Below are positions 27,794-36,917 of a stretch of 48,239 bases of DNA, piece by piece. Below the pieces are notes generated by a model. The model was not told where the DNA came from. It did not search any database and worked only from the letters and a program-made list of their open reading frames with translations. Numbering within the stretch: the stretch's first letter is position 1; every line of letters starts with the position of its first letter. The position numbers were made by a program, and so were the translations under genes. Source of the stretch: Planctomycetota bacterium (GTDB lineage: Bacteria > Planctomycetota > Planctomycetia > Gemmatales > Gemmataceae); assembly GCA_021809185.1 (NCBI GenBank), contig JAKBAI010000010.1, positions 1-48,239 on the forward strand. Reading direction: 5' to 3'.

Positions 27794-30067
27794 ATGTCGC
27801 GAATAAGTTTGTCAAAGAAATGGAAAATCCGAATCGGTGTTGGGTTGGTTGTTCTAGGGGTTGTTGGGGCAACCGTATTATCGGAATTTGTCTTTGCGAA
27901 AAAGAAATCCATCAAAGTTGCCGAAAGAACAGTTGCTTCTGAAAATAAAAACAACTCTGAAAACTCGAACTCCGAAGGGAATAGTTCCGAAAATAGTAAT
28001 TCAAAATGGCCCTCGGCGACCGAGAACTCTTCATCGATCATAGAGAGTCCTAAAGAGAGTCCTAAAGAGAGTCCTAAAGAGACTTCAAAAAATAGTCCTG
28101 TTGAGACAACCAATGCTCCTAATCTCCTATCGAATACTAACAATTCGACAATACCATCTGTCAATTCAGACAATCCGGTGAATAAAGAGTCGACAAATGC
28201 ACCCAAGACTACACCCAATAACAGCAATCAGATAGGCGAAGTGGCATTTCAACCTGCAAAAAATCTCAACCCAGTGAAAAATTCGTCAAATATTGAATTA
28301 CCGCCGTTTGGCGATCTCATAAAAACGCAGCCCAACAATCTGCCACCGAATACGAATACTCAAACCGCGAACAGTAACAGTAATTCGCCAATGAACGGGT
28401 TACCCCCTCTCGAAGCTGTTAATCTGGATAATCAGAAAACGAAAACGAACTCTGAGCCTGAGAAATCTGCTGTTCCCAGTCCATCGTTGACTGGGTCAGA
28501 GCTTGAAAAACCGAAGGTGGGTGGGAATAATTCGCAAAATCCTGGATTGCCTTCATTGGATTCGATAGAGCCAACCAATCCTAAGTCAAATCCGAAAGAG
28601 GATCCAAATCTCATTCAGATTACCCAGCCGCCGATATTAACCAACACGAGCAATACTAATCCAGATCCTAAGAAAAGTGTTGAATTACCAAAAGGACTTG
28701 GCAATACAAACGAGAAAAAAAAAGTGGAATCGCCTATGGGATCTGAGTTGAATGTACCTCCGCTTGAAGTTCCTTCTCTAAATGGAAATACTACTGGGAA
28801 CGGGAATACTGCTGGGAATACTACTACGGGACTTCCTACCAATCCCCCCTCTCTCCTATCAAATAATAATAAAGGGGAATCTTCCACACCGCCTAATAAA
28901 AAAGGGGATTCTTCCACAATCCCTAATTTTGCCGACCTATCTGGCAATAACACACCAAAAACGAATTTGCCGAAACCGAATGAGGTACCAAATCCTGTTA
29001 ATCCATCGGTACCTGGAGTGCAGACTGGTGTAAATTCTGGGTTGAATTCAGATGGGAGTAAAGAGTTTCCAGGTTTGTCGGGAACGAATCCTTCTCCAGG
29101 ATCTCCTCCAGGATCTTCTCAAGGTCCAAGTCAAGGAGGGGGATTACCAAACAAATTGGATTTTCCATTAGAACCAACAAATAGTTCGCCCACTCCGATT
29201 CCATCCTCGACTAAAGAGGAGAATCTATCGAAATCCAAAAACAATCCGAGTAACTTGAACGTCCCCCCAATAAATGAGATCCCATCTGCCGTAGGGACGA
29301 CTCCAGATAAGAAAAAGACAGAACCGAAATCGATTCCGACGCTCAACTATCCTGGGAACGTTGGGGATAATAATAAGCAATCCAACTCAGGATCGAGCTT
29401 GAATGGAGAAGGGAATAGTTTGAAGGAAACACCACTTTCGGGGTCGCCACTACCATCGACCAATTCGATCGCTAACACCTCATCGACCACAGAGATGAAA
29501 TCTTCTAACAACAAATCGAGTTCGATCGGTATTGGTGCAGAAGGGTATGATGAAGATCTTTATCGGCCAGGATTTAGCGAAAAATATGCCTCGGAATCAG
29601 AAAAATACCAGGCGATGAGCAGGAAGTTTTACGAAGATAATCAGTACTGGCAAGCGTTGTTGCTTTATAATCGTGAAAACCCGACTGGCAATGGCAGTAT
29701 CCGAATTCCACCGATTGCCGTTTTAGAAAAACAGTTTGCCCGCCAGATTCCGCATGGAGATCGTTCGCAGAATCTGAACAGAACATCGATCGCATCCCCT
29801 ACAGGCCGGGCGAACTCAGGAGGCCTTTCTACCAATTCTAGTAGTTTTGGTAACGATCCTAGTGCCGATTGGGAAAATCCACTCAAGAATTTTCCTCTCT
29901 ATTCGGTTGTCCAAGGGGGCGAGACTATGCGGGAAATTGCTCAGAAAACCCTGGGAGATACCTCGCGCTGGTCCAGGATCAAATCGTTGAACCCAGCAGT
30001 CAACGAAGATGAAAAAATACCGGCGAATACCAAGATCTATTTACCGATCGGTGCCAGAATTCCATAA
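27794..30067 (+). CDS. Membrane-anchored LysM protein with long disordered linker
   Basis: 757 residues. N-terminal anchor (about 12-33, VGLVVLGVVGATVLSEFVF) after a basic start. Then about 560 residues of Asn/Ser/Pro/Lys-rich low complexity with no predicted fold, a short helical part (EKYQAMSRKFYEDNQYWQALLLYNREN) and a C-terminal LysM domain from about 703 (YSVVQGGETMREIAQKTLGD to LPIGARIP). LysM binds N-acetylglucosamine in peptidoglycan or chitin-like polymers, so the protein may tether the membrane to the wall, with the linker as spacer. GGGAG lies 9 nt before the ATG. A 12-bp tandem repeat is embedded in the linker. Confidence 0.85.
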   Translation: MSRISLSKKWKIRIGVGLVVLGVVGATVLSEFVFAKKKSIKVAERTVASENKNNSENSNSEGNSSENSNSKWPSATENSSSIIESPKESPKESPKETSKNSPVETTNAPNLLSNTNNSTIPSVNSDNPVNKESTNAPKTTPNNSNQIGEVAFQPAKNLNPVKNSSNIELPPFGDLIKTQPNNLPPNTNTQTANSNSNSPMNGLPPLEAVNLDNQKTKTNSEPEKSAVPSPSLTGSELEKPKVGGNNSQNPGLPSLDSIEPTNPKSNPKEDPNLIQITQPPILTNTSNTNPDPKKSVELPKGLGNTNEKKKVESPMGSELNVPPLEVPSLNGNTTGNGNTAGNTTTGLPTNPPSLLSNNNKGESSTPPNKKGDSSTIPNFADLSGNNTPKTNLPKPNEVPNPVNPSVPGVQTGVNSGLNSDGSKEFPGLSGTNPSPGSPPGSSQGPSQGGGLPNKLDFPLEPTNSSPTPIPSSTKEENLSKSKNNPSNLNVPPINEIPSAVGTTPDKKKTEPKSIPTLNYPGNVGDNNKQSNSGSSLNGEGNSLKETPLSGSPLPSTNSIANTSSTTEMKSSNNKSSSIGIGAEGYDEDLYRPGFSEKYASESEKYQAMSRKFYEDNQYWQALLLYNRENPTGNGSIRIPPIAVLEKQFARQIPHGDRSQNLNRTSIASPTGRANSGGLSTNSSSFGNDPSADWENPLKNFPLYSVVQGGETMREIAQKTLGDTSRWSRIKSLNPAVNEDEKIPANTKIYLPIGARIP
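28043..28078. repeat. 12-bp coding tandem repeat, three copies
   Basis: GAGAGTCCTAAA three times without change, encoding ESPK units in the linker of the LysM protein. A fourth copy has decayed (GAGACTTC). Confidence 0.9.
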
Positions 30068-30103
30068 GCTTTGATTGTTTGATTATCGCTTTGTTTAGAT
30101 TCA

Positions 30104-30149
30104 TTTTACCAATCCAGTTTCAAGGGTTACGAGAGCTGGATTGGTAAAA
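30104..30149. terminator. Convergent hairpin between the LysM and mutS2 genes
   Basis: Perfect 14-bp stem (30104-30117 with 30136-30149) with an 18-nt loop, between two gene ends facing each other (stops at 30067 and 30176). It can serve both strands. T-runs are short, so efficiency is uncertain. Confidence 0.65.
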
Positions 30150-30175
30150 GCGGTTTCTGAGGAGCGACTTGTCGA

Positions 30176-32443
30176 TTATTTGAGTTTTTCCGGTAAAAGC
30201 TCTGTTATCGGAATTTCCCACTGGCCGATGCCGACACTCACGTGAGCCGTCCCTTTGCGCGAATCAAGACGGATTACTTTGCCCATCTTGTCAAATTTTT
30301 GGACATACACCATGCTATCTGCTGATATAGTTTTACGCCATTCTTGCAGTTGAGCTGCTGCCCGCGCTTCGTGCTCTATCTGTTTTTTCAGCTTTTCATA
30401 CTCGGTCTTTTCTTGAATGGCCTTCAATCTTGCTTCTACTGCATCATTGCGAGCGAGTTCCGATTCTTTCTGAAGTTTTTGTAAGATACCCAAATCGCCA
30501 TTTTTTCTTCTTCCTTTTCGTAAATAGCGGTTAGCATTTTTGATTAATTGGGGTGGAAGATTCAATCGTTTGGCAACTTTGATAGCAATACTAACCCCCG
30601 ATTCGCCAATCCCAAGTTGGTAAGTTGGCAATAGCGTTTTTACATCGAAGCGAAATGCCGCGTTTTTCGCAAACGAATTTTTAACCGCATATGTTTTCAA
30701 ATCTCCTAAATGAGTGGTAAGCATCGCCAAGCAATTTAATTCTCCCAGATGGTCCAGAAGTGCTCTACCCAAAGCTGCCCCTTCAATCGGGTCGGTTCCT
30801 GCCCCCAATTCATCTAGTAATATCAACGATTTTGCCGTTGCTTTTTTCAAAATAGTAGCGATGCGCGTAATATGAGAACTGAATGTACTCAGAGATTGTT
30901 CCAGACTTTGCTCATCGCCAATATCAACAAAAATATTATCGAAAACTGGCAGTATACTCCCCTCGGCAGCAGGAATGTGCATCCCGCATTGCGCCATGAC
31001 ACATAATAGCCCGACCGTTTTCAACGAAACCGTTTTGCCCCCTGTGTTCGGGCCAGAGATGATTAGCAATCGAAAATCGATGCCGAGATGAATATCGATC
31101 GGTACCACTTTTCGGTTTGTATTGTTTGATGTATCGGTGATGGAGTTTGAAATAGGATTGGCAGATGGTTGTTGGATTAGCTGGTCGGGATTGGAAGAAT
31201 TGTTTAAGGAGAAGTTGGTTGGAGGCCCTGAGATCGATTGCTCTTTGGCGCTTATCTTTGGCGCGGAATTTGGCCCGGAATTTGGCGCAGAAGAGGTAAT
31301 CATTTTTTCGGGTAGAGTATACGCCGAGGTTGATCTGCTACCAACCGATTCTAAGATGGGGGATCGATTTTCTGCCGATTTTGTCGGTTCGATAACGGAT
31401 CGGATTTCTTTTGGAGATTCTGAAGTCGAGTTTGAACTGGATTCCGTAACAGCAGAGAAAGAAGAAAGGGGGGGAAGAGAGTTAGAAGGAGGAGTATTGG
31501 TTCGAAATATCTGTTCGAGAAGGGGATGTCTCGCCTGGCGCAACCAGAGTTTGTTTTCGGGGACGATCGTTGGCGGAAACATTCGATAATCTAGAGCCAG
31601 ATGGGCTTTTGCTGTAATTAGATCGAGATGGGCTAGCAGTTCTAATGTGTAGGATAAGGCTTTGGCATGTTTACCTACTTCTGCGGATAATTTTCGAAGA
31701 ATTCTGCGGATTTCTCGCTCTTCATCCCCTTTGAGTACCGATCGTTCCATACTCAATTTAGTTACGCTAACAGGTTCAATAAATAGCGTTTCCCCCGTGG
31801 CACTGGTACGATGAACAGTACCCGGAACCTTATGCCGATAGTTGACCGCAACGGATAGAACAAAATGATCGCCGTTCATCGTGGCATTGCTGTTTCTCAA
31901 GGCTTTGCGAATCTCGGGATTGCTTAACAATCGGCGAATCTCTATCTGCACTTTATGGTCTAAATCGGCTAGCTTTTCGCGGATTTCTTTTAATAATGGA
32001 CTTGCTGAATTTACTACGTGTCCCTGTTTATCGATATGGGCATGAATCATTTTTCCAATGGGGCCGAGATCTTGCACGGGAACAAGGAATTGAATAAGCT
32101 GAGAAAATTCCCCTTTTAATGTCATTCGATAACGATAAATATTTCCCGTGGCAACTAGAGTTTCCGCTATTTGCAAAAGCTGATCAGCGTCGAGCTGCGA
32201 CCCGATTTCTGCCCGGCGAATTTCCAATCGAACATCGTATATCCCACCCAGCGGGGGAGCCTGCCCGGTGCTAATCGCCTCTACCATTTCACTAACTCGT
32301 TGAATCTCCAACTGGATTTGTTGAAGATCCGAATAGGGAGTCAATTGACTGCCGAGCTGTTTCCCTAAACTCGTGCTGGTATATTGGCAAAGCAATAACC
32401 GGAGCTTATCGAATTCCAGTAATTCCAGCGTATGTGCATCCAT
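30176..32443 (-). CDS. mutS2: MutS2 ATPase lacking the Smr domain
   Basis: 755 residues. N-terminal MutS2 core with LEFDKLRLLLCQYTSTSLGKQ, the clamp/lever region with HRTSATGETLFIEP, and the ATPase with GPNTGGKT (about 465-472), LILLDELGAGTDPIEG and a coiled coil after it. MutS2 suppresses recombination and in some bacteria rescues stalled ribosomes. Two oddities: an insert of about 135 Ser/Asn/Pro-rich residues between ARHPLLEQIF (about 305) and VPIDIHLG (about 450), normally joined by a few residues; and an end just after the KOW-like segment (VYVQKFDKMGKVIRL) with no Smr nuclease domain. The closing sequence ELLPEKLK has a normal stop. GenBank-style start ATG 32443 looks natural. Confidence 0.93.
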   Translation of the reverse strand: MDAHTLELLEFDKLRLLLCQYTSTSLGKQLGSQLTPYSDLQQIQLEIQRVSEMVEAISTGQAPPLGGIYDVRLEIRRAEIGSQLDADQLLQIAETLVATGNIYRYRMTLKGEFSQLIQFLVPVQDLGPIGKMIHAHIDKQGHVVNSASPLLKEIREKLADLDHKVQIEIRRLLSNPEIRKALRNSNATMNGDHFVLSVAVNYRHKVPGTVHRTSATGETLFIEPVSVTKLSMERSVLKGDEEREIRRILRKLSAEVGKHAKALSYTLELLAHLDLITAKAHLALDYRMFPPTIVPENKLWLRQARHPLLEQIFRTNTPPSNSLPPLSSFSAVTESSSNSTSESPKEIRSVIEPTKSAENRSPILESVGSRSTSAYTLPEKMITSSAPNSGPNSAPKISAKEQSISGPPTNFSLNNSSNPDQLIQQPSANPISNSITDTSNNTNRKVVPIDIHLGIDFRLLIISGPNTGGKTVSLKTVGLLCVMAQCGMHIPAAEGSILPVFDNIFVDIGDEQSLEQSLSTFSSHITRIATILKKATAKSLILLDELGAGTDPIEGAALGRALLDHLGELNCLAMLTTHLGDLKTYAVKNSFAKNAAFRFDVKTLLPTYQLGIGESGVSIAIKVAKRLNLPPQLIKNANRYLRKGRRKNGDLGILQKLQKESELARNDAVEARLKAIQEKTEYEKLKKQIEHEARAAAQLQEWRKTISADSMVYVQKFDKMGKVIRLDSRKGTAHVSVGIGQWEIPITELLPEKLK

Positions 32444-33559
32444 AAATAATTTCTACGTTTCCTTTTTGTTTTAAACGACTTATTCCCCGCAAAAAAGTTC
32501 AATGCTCATTTTAGGAATGATTCACTTATTTGGCTATTTGCTCTAAAATGTGTTAAAAACCTTTTTTTTTCTCATTATGGATTTAGTTCGCCCTCTTCTT
32601 GAAAATGTGCAAACCGATCGTATTTTGTAAGTTCATTTTTTATCGGAGTGATTTCAGATTTTCATTCAGCGAAAAGTTCAAAATCTTTTGTAGATATTCT
32701 GCATTTTTGAATGAAAGTAAAGAATGCCTCTTATCCTACGACTCGCATAATGGAAAAGTAATAGAATCGGTTTTAGTTTCATCCGTGTTGAGATGGAGCT
32801 AATCGACTGAATAAGAAATTGTCTCTATTAGAATCATAAAGGTTATGTTCCCTGCTCGTTTTGTCTTTCGGCTTGGTTATTGCATTAGAATTCAGATTAT
32901 CTGTTAATCGATTAAATCGATTGTTCCTGACCTGTTACGCAAAGCTGATGGTTTCTTCACGATCTTTTCCTCGCTATTGGAGTAAATCTGGACTCCAAGA
33001 TGGTTGCAAAGCTTTTTTGGATGGACAAATTTGGATAGACAAACTCCTATAGCACTCGAGTCGTACGACAACCCTTGACAACCTTTGACAACTGAGGATA
33101 GAGAGAGATAATCTTTGTCGACACTTAAGTAACTTGATTATATTCGTGAACGATTCCGATTTCCAAGGATGGTCTCGCGGTGCAGTTATATATCTATTTT
33201 TCGAGTGGAGTTTTGAGTTATCCGCTAAATGGATTTCTGGATCACAAGCTGTTTTTAGCTACAATTCACTAAAGTTACTGACTCGCGGAGCCTAAACTAT
33301 CTGTTCGGAGATGAGGAAGGATATTATGAGAAAAGTTATGAGGAATATCTGGAATTTCACTTGAAATTTAAGTTGTAAACGAAAATGTTCTGAACCATAA
33401 CCGATCTTGAAAAGTAAATTAGGAGATTAAAGACTCGGGTAAGGGGGAAAATGTTTTTCTATCGATGTTAACTTGTTCTCCAACAAAAAGTCGAGAAAAA
33501 TCGATATATTCTTAACCGATCTGCTACGCGATTATTGAATTTCTAGCTATAACAAAAGG
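32444..33559. other. Long divergent intergenic region
   Basis: 1.1 kb between mutS2 (minus) and the oxidase gene (plus). Two open plus-strand frames (32599-32802 and 32861-33052) lack ribosome sites and look random. The notable element is the promoter-like repeat at 33067-33112. The 440 nt after it contain a 12-codon mini-frame (33325-33363) behind GAGGAAGG. A thiamine (TPP) riboswitch was looked for and not seen. Confidence 0.5.
33075..33112 (+). promoter_or_regulatory. Promoter with duplicated -35 box
   Basis: TTGACA at 33075-33080 and again at 33085-33090, within a 10-bp direct repeat (GACAACCYTT). GATAAT follows at 33107-33112, 16 nt after the second box. The -10 hexamer is the same as in the blaI promoter. 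The predicted start near 33119 is about 440 nt upstream of the oxidase gene. Confidence 0.55.
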
Positions 33560-34720
33560 ATGAAAACGAGTGCGGATATTATTATTATTGGTGGCGGAGT
33601 CATTGGCTTAACTTGTGCGATGCTAGCAGCAGAAGCTGGGAAAAAAGTAATTCTTCTAGAACGCGGCAAAGTAGGGAAAGAGTCATCTTGGGCGGGGGCG
33701 GGGATAATTCCACCAGGAAATAGCAAAAATACCGAGCATCCAGGGGATCGGTTACGAGCCTGGAGTTCAGAACAATTTCCGCTATTTTCGGAAGAATTAC
33801 AAAAACGAACGGGGATCGATAACGGTTATTTTCGTTGTGGCGGGTTAGAGTGGCTTGACGAGAACCAAGTCGATAACCTAGTAGAGAGTTGGCAGAGGGA
33901 ACAGATTCCTTTTGAAGCGATTGAGGCAAAAAAAGGTTCTCAGCTTTGGCCGCAACTCGATTGCTGGCGTTTGGTAGGAAAAGAAAGGGCGTTTTATTTT
34001 CCGTCCATGGCCCAGGTAAGAAATCCTCGCCATCTAAAAGCATTGTTCAGTTCCTGTATAGAGCTTGGGGTTGAGGTAAAAGAAAATCAAGAGAGAGTAC
34101 GATTTCAAACCGGTGAGAGCAGTCAAAAAATAATCGGGGTGATGAATGACGAGAATAATCTGTTCAACGCAGAACATTATCTAATAGCCTCCGGGGCTTG
34201 GAGCGACGAGTTGACAGTACCATTGGGGGTCTCTCTGGGGGTAAAACCGGTACGTGGACAAATAATAACGTATCAGCTCGGTGGGGTGCCGTTTCGAGAA
34301 GTCATTCTTATGGGGAAATGTTATCTAGTGCCGCGACAAGATGGTCTATTGTTAGTAGGGGCAACCGAGGAGTGGCAAGCCGGTTATGCCAAAGAAATTA
34401 CGGAAAGTGGTCGGGAAGATTTGCGCCAATTTGCTGAGAAAATCTGCCCAGAGCTGCGTAAGGAAAAGATCGTGCATCAGTGGGCTGGATTGCGGCCAGG
34501 ATCGTCCTCCCCGAGCTGCGTACCGATCATCGATCGTTTGCAGGATTATCCAGAAATCTGGGTGTCAACGGGACATTTCCGCGCGGGGATCCAGCTCTCG
34601 ATCGGTTCGGCTCGATATTGGTTGGATCAGATTCTCCAGCGGCCTTCGTTTTTGCCGCTTGGTGCCTTTCCCCTTCAAGGAAAGAGGGATGATCATTGGT
34701 CGCCCGCATTTCGATCCTAA
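33560..34720 (+). CDS. thiO: FAD-dependent glycine oxidase-like enzyme (ThiO type)
   Basis: 386 residues of the DAO/ThiO family. The N-terminal Rossmann motif IIIIGGGVIGLTCAMLAAEAG leads to VILLERGKVGKESSWAGAGI. Late signatures are GQIITYQ, LLVGATEEW and WAGLRPGSSS, with a final FAD-contacting STGHFRAGIQLS. ThiO oxidises glycine to the imine needed for the thiazole of thiamine; other D-amino-acid or sarcosine oxidases share the fold, so substrate is tentative. No other thi genes are near. The start ATG has AAAAGG only a base away, an unusually short spacing. It is the first gene of a plus-strand run with two GTPases and a CHAD protein. Confidence 0.82.
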   Translation: MKTSADIIIIGGGVIGLTCAMLAAEAGKKVILLERGKVGKESSWAGAGIIPPGNSKNTEHPGDRLRAWSSEQFPLFSEELQKRTGIDNGYFRCGGLEWLDENQVDNLVESWQREQIPFEAIEAKKGSQLWPQLDCWRLVGKERAFYFPSMAQVRNPRHLKALFSSCIELGVEVKENQERVRFQTGESSQKIIGVMNDENNLFNAEHYLIASGAWSDELTVPLGVSLGVKPVRGQIITYQLGGVPFREVILMGKCYLVPRQDGLLLVGATEEWQAGYAKEITESGREDLRQFAEKICPELRKEKIVHQWAGLRPGSSSPSCVPIIDRLQDYPEIWVSTGHFRAGIQLSIGSARYWLDQILQRPSFLPLGAFPLQGKRDDHWSPAFRS

Positions 34721-34728
34721 TTTTGATC

Positions 34729-34776
34729 AGAATTGCGAATAGAATTGCGAATAGAATTGTGAACAAAATTGTGAAT
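34729..34776. repeat. 12-bp tandem repeat, four copies
   Basis: AGAATTGCGAAT twice exactly, then two diverged copies (AGAATTGTGAAC, AAAATTGTGAAT), starting 9 nt after the oxidase stop and noncoding. It continues the stop-rich frame with TGA codons. Confidence 0.85.
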
Positions 34777-34848
34777 AGAAGAATCGAGCAGTAACCGATC
34801 TGATCTTACAAAAGTAGCTTTAGATTATTTTGATCAGATAATCGATAA

Positions 34849-34896
34849 ACAAAGAAATCGGACAAGAAATCGGGTAAGAAAGCGAATAAGAAATAA
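34849..34896. repeat. 12-bp imperfect tandem repeat, four copies
   Basis: Four units related to RNAAGAAATCGG (ACAAAGAAATCG, GACAAGAAATCG, GGTAAGAAAGCG, AATAAGAAATAA), 42 nt before the first GTPase start. It has the same period as the block at 34729-34776 but a different sequence. It may overlap the ribosome-loading region. Confidence 0.65.
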
Positions 34897-34937
34897 GATA
34901 TTTCTCGGAAAACCGATAGGAAATAAATAAGAAAGCG

Positions 34938-36863
34938 ATGTTCATGATCGAGATTTCGGAACTGCGAAAACTGATCCGTCAGGTTGCTGAGGATTTGAGA
35001 TGGTTGGAAGATCATCTCAAACAAAACGGCACTGAGGCGATTCCGTTATTTCGGTTGCGTTTAGCAGGGGTAGTTGTACGCAATGTCATCGCCCCCTATT
35101 TAGAAAATCAGAATGCCATCCCTTTGCATCTAGCAGTTTTGGGGGGTGCGGGGACGGGCAAAAGTACAATCGTCAATGCAATTGTTGGCCAAGTGGTGGC
35201 CGAAGCCAATCCCCAGGCGGGGTACACTCGTCATCCTACCGCTTATCTCACCCACCCCGAAGCCGATTTTAAAATACACCCGTTCGGATTTCTGGGATCT
35301 CTGGAACGTTCCGAAAAGCAGGTTCCAGCCAATACCGATCAGGATATTTATCAAATGCGTTTGGTCTCTCGGTCTGGAACAGAGCCGGGGGGAGAAGCCA
35401 ATTCGCCAGGAGCACTAGAAGAAGCAGTAAAAGGAGCACTAGAAGGATCGACTCAAAATCCGATCCCTGTTCCTTGGGTAGTATGGGACTGCCCGGATAT
35501 GACAACTTGGGCGGCAACCGGATACGTGAGCCGGTTATTAGAGATTATAGGCCTCGCGGATGTGATTATCTATGTGGCTTCGGATGAACGATATAACGAT
35601 ATGGTCCCCACGGAGTTTCTGCAGTTAGCGGTACGAGCTGGGAAATCGGTGGTTATCTGTTTAACTAAGATGAATGAAAAAGATACTTCCTCATTTATCC
35701 AGCATTTCAAGAAGGAAATATTCCCCAAATTGCAGGAAAGTAAAAATAATCCCTTACAAATTCCGGTTTTATGTATGCCGTTTAGAAAACCGGAACAGAT
35801 GGTGGGGGACGAGCTGAGAAAAGATCGTTATCGGATCGCTCTGTTTAATCAAATTCTAGTAATAACCGAAAAACCGGAAGAGGCTCGGCGAGCAACGGTG
35901 AATGCGGGGATGCACTTTTTGCATCAAGAGGTTCAGGAATTACTGGCACCTGCCCAGAAGGATCTGGAGGTCTTGCAAAATTGGCGCGAACAGGTGTTAA
36001 CGGGGCAATTGGAGTTCGATCAACGCTATCGGCGCGAGTTTCTGAATACCGAGCCATTGCCCCGCTTTGATGAAGCCCGCGAACAGCTCGCGGAGATGTT
36101 TGAATTGCCTGGAGCAGCGCGGGTAGCGAGTGTATTTTTTCGAATCTTACGCATGCCGTATCGATTTGTGCAAACAACCCTGAAACAGACCTTAGCTCGA
36201 CCATTGGCATTTCAGCAAGGGGAATACGATGTATTGCAATCGGCTTTGCGGGCATGGTTGGATGCCCTGCATGCCGAAGCGATTCGTGCCAGCCAACGCC
36301 ACCCGCTATGGAAACAGATTGCCGATGGGTTTCAGAGTGGATTGGTAGCTTTGATCAAGGAGCAATTCGAGAACAATTTTCGCCGATTTCAGCTGAGTGC
36401 TAGCAACGAAATGGAGGCAAATAGCTCCGCAATTGCCGCTCGACTACTGTCGAATCAATCGGTATTAGCCGGGCTGCGTATCTTGAAATTGGTGTTCGAC
36501 TTATTGGCGGTACTGGCCGGGATCTGGGTCGGTGGGTTGAATTGGTTGACCATCATTTGGGTTGTGGTGTTCGTGTCCCTCGTGCAGATCGGAGTCGATC
36601 TGCTATTGCGATTTTATATCGACCAGAAACGGGAACAGACACGCAGTAGGAAAATAGGGTTGATCCAACAATTTATTTCGGCACCCTTAGCGGAATGGAT
36701 GGTTCAGTGGCCGAGTAGCGGTGGATCTGCCTATGAAAAATTGTTGCTAGTGGTCAAGCGAATTCCAGAAGGGATTCGTCAGCTCAGTGGGGTAATTGCC
36801 TCTCATCATGCCCATAAAGGGGATCTAAGCGAAAAAAAGAGTCAAAAGGAAACGGGTAGTTAA
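34938..36863 (+). CDS. Membrane GTPase, first of a pair
   Basis: 641 residues with a P-loop GTPase core: Walker A GGAGTGKST (69-77), WDCPD (183-187) in the position of the G3 motif, and CLTKMNEKD (241-249) in the position of G4, where TKMN replaces the usual NKxD. The latter half is helical with two adjacent membrane helices (about 518-560), giving a layout like dynamin-like or YcjX/DUF697-type membrane GTPases. A Gly/Glu-rich loop (about 145-175) is inserted before G3. Start choice is between ATG 34938 and ATG 34944; no strong ribosome site. The next gene is a second GTPase of the same layout after 54 nt. Role unknown; membrane remodelling or ribosome binding are both possible. Confidence 0.8.
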   Translation: MFMIEISELRKLIRQVAEDLRWLEDHLKQNGTEAIPLFRLRLAGVVVRNVIAPYLENQNAIPLHLAVLGGAGTGKSTIVNAIVGQVVAEANPQAGYTRHPTAYLTHPEADFKIHPFGFLGSLERSEKQVPANTDQDIYQMRLVSRSGTEPGGEANSPGALEEAVKGALEGSTQNPIPVPWVVWDCPDMTTWAATGYVSRLLEIIGLADVIIYVASDERYNDMVPTEFLQLAVRAGKSVVICLTKMNEKDTSSFIQHFKKEIFPKLQESKNNPLQIPVLCMPFRKPEQMVGDELRKDRYRIALFNQILVITEKPEEARRATVNAGMHFLHQEVQELLAPAQKDLEVLQNWREQVLTGQLEFDQRYRREFLNTEPLPRFDEAREQLAEMFELPGAARVASVFFRILRMPYRFVQTTLKQTLARPLAFQQGEYDVLQSALRAWLDALHAEAIRASQRHPLWKQIADGFQSGLVALIKEQFENNFRRFQLSASNEMEANSSAIAARLLSNQSVLAGLRILKLVFDLLAVLAGIWVGGLNWLTIIWVVVFVSLVQIGVDLLLRFYIDQKREQTRSRKIGLIQQFISAPLAEWMVQWPSSGGSAYEKLLLVVKRIPEGIRQLSGVIASHHAHKGDLSEKKSQKETGS

Positions 36864-36917
36864 TAGATCGTCGATGGTGAAGTTGACGGATCATAGCGCT
36901 AGAAGCTGAGGTGAGCA

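Noticed and set aside
27733-28227. Minus-strand frame of 164 codons, Leu/Ser/Gly-rich
   Set aside because: Antisense of the disordered linker of the LysM protein.
31122-31589. Plus-strand frame of 155 codons
   Set aside because: Lies opposite the low-complexity insert of MutS2 and has no ribosome site; an antisense shadow.
33113-33559. Thiamine (TPP) riboswitch before the ThiO-like gene
   Set aside because: The conserved CUGAGA and ACCUGAUCUGG blocks are not present.
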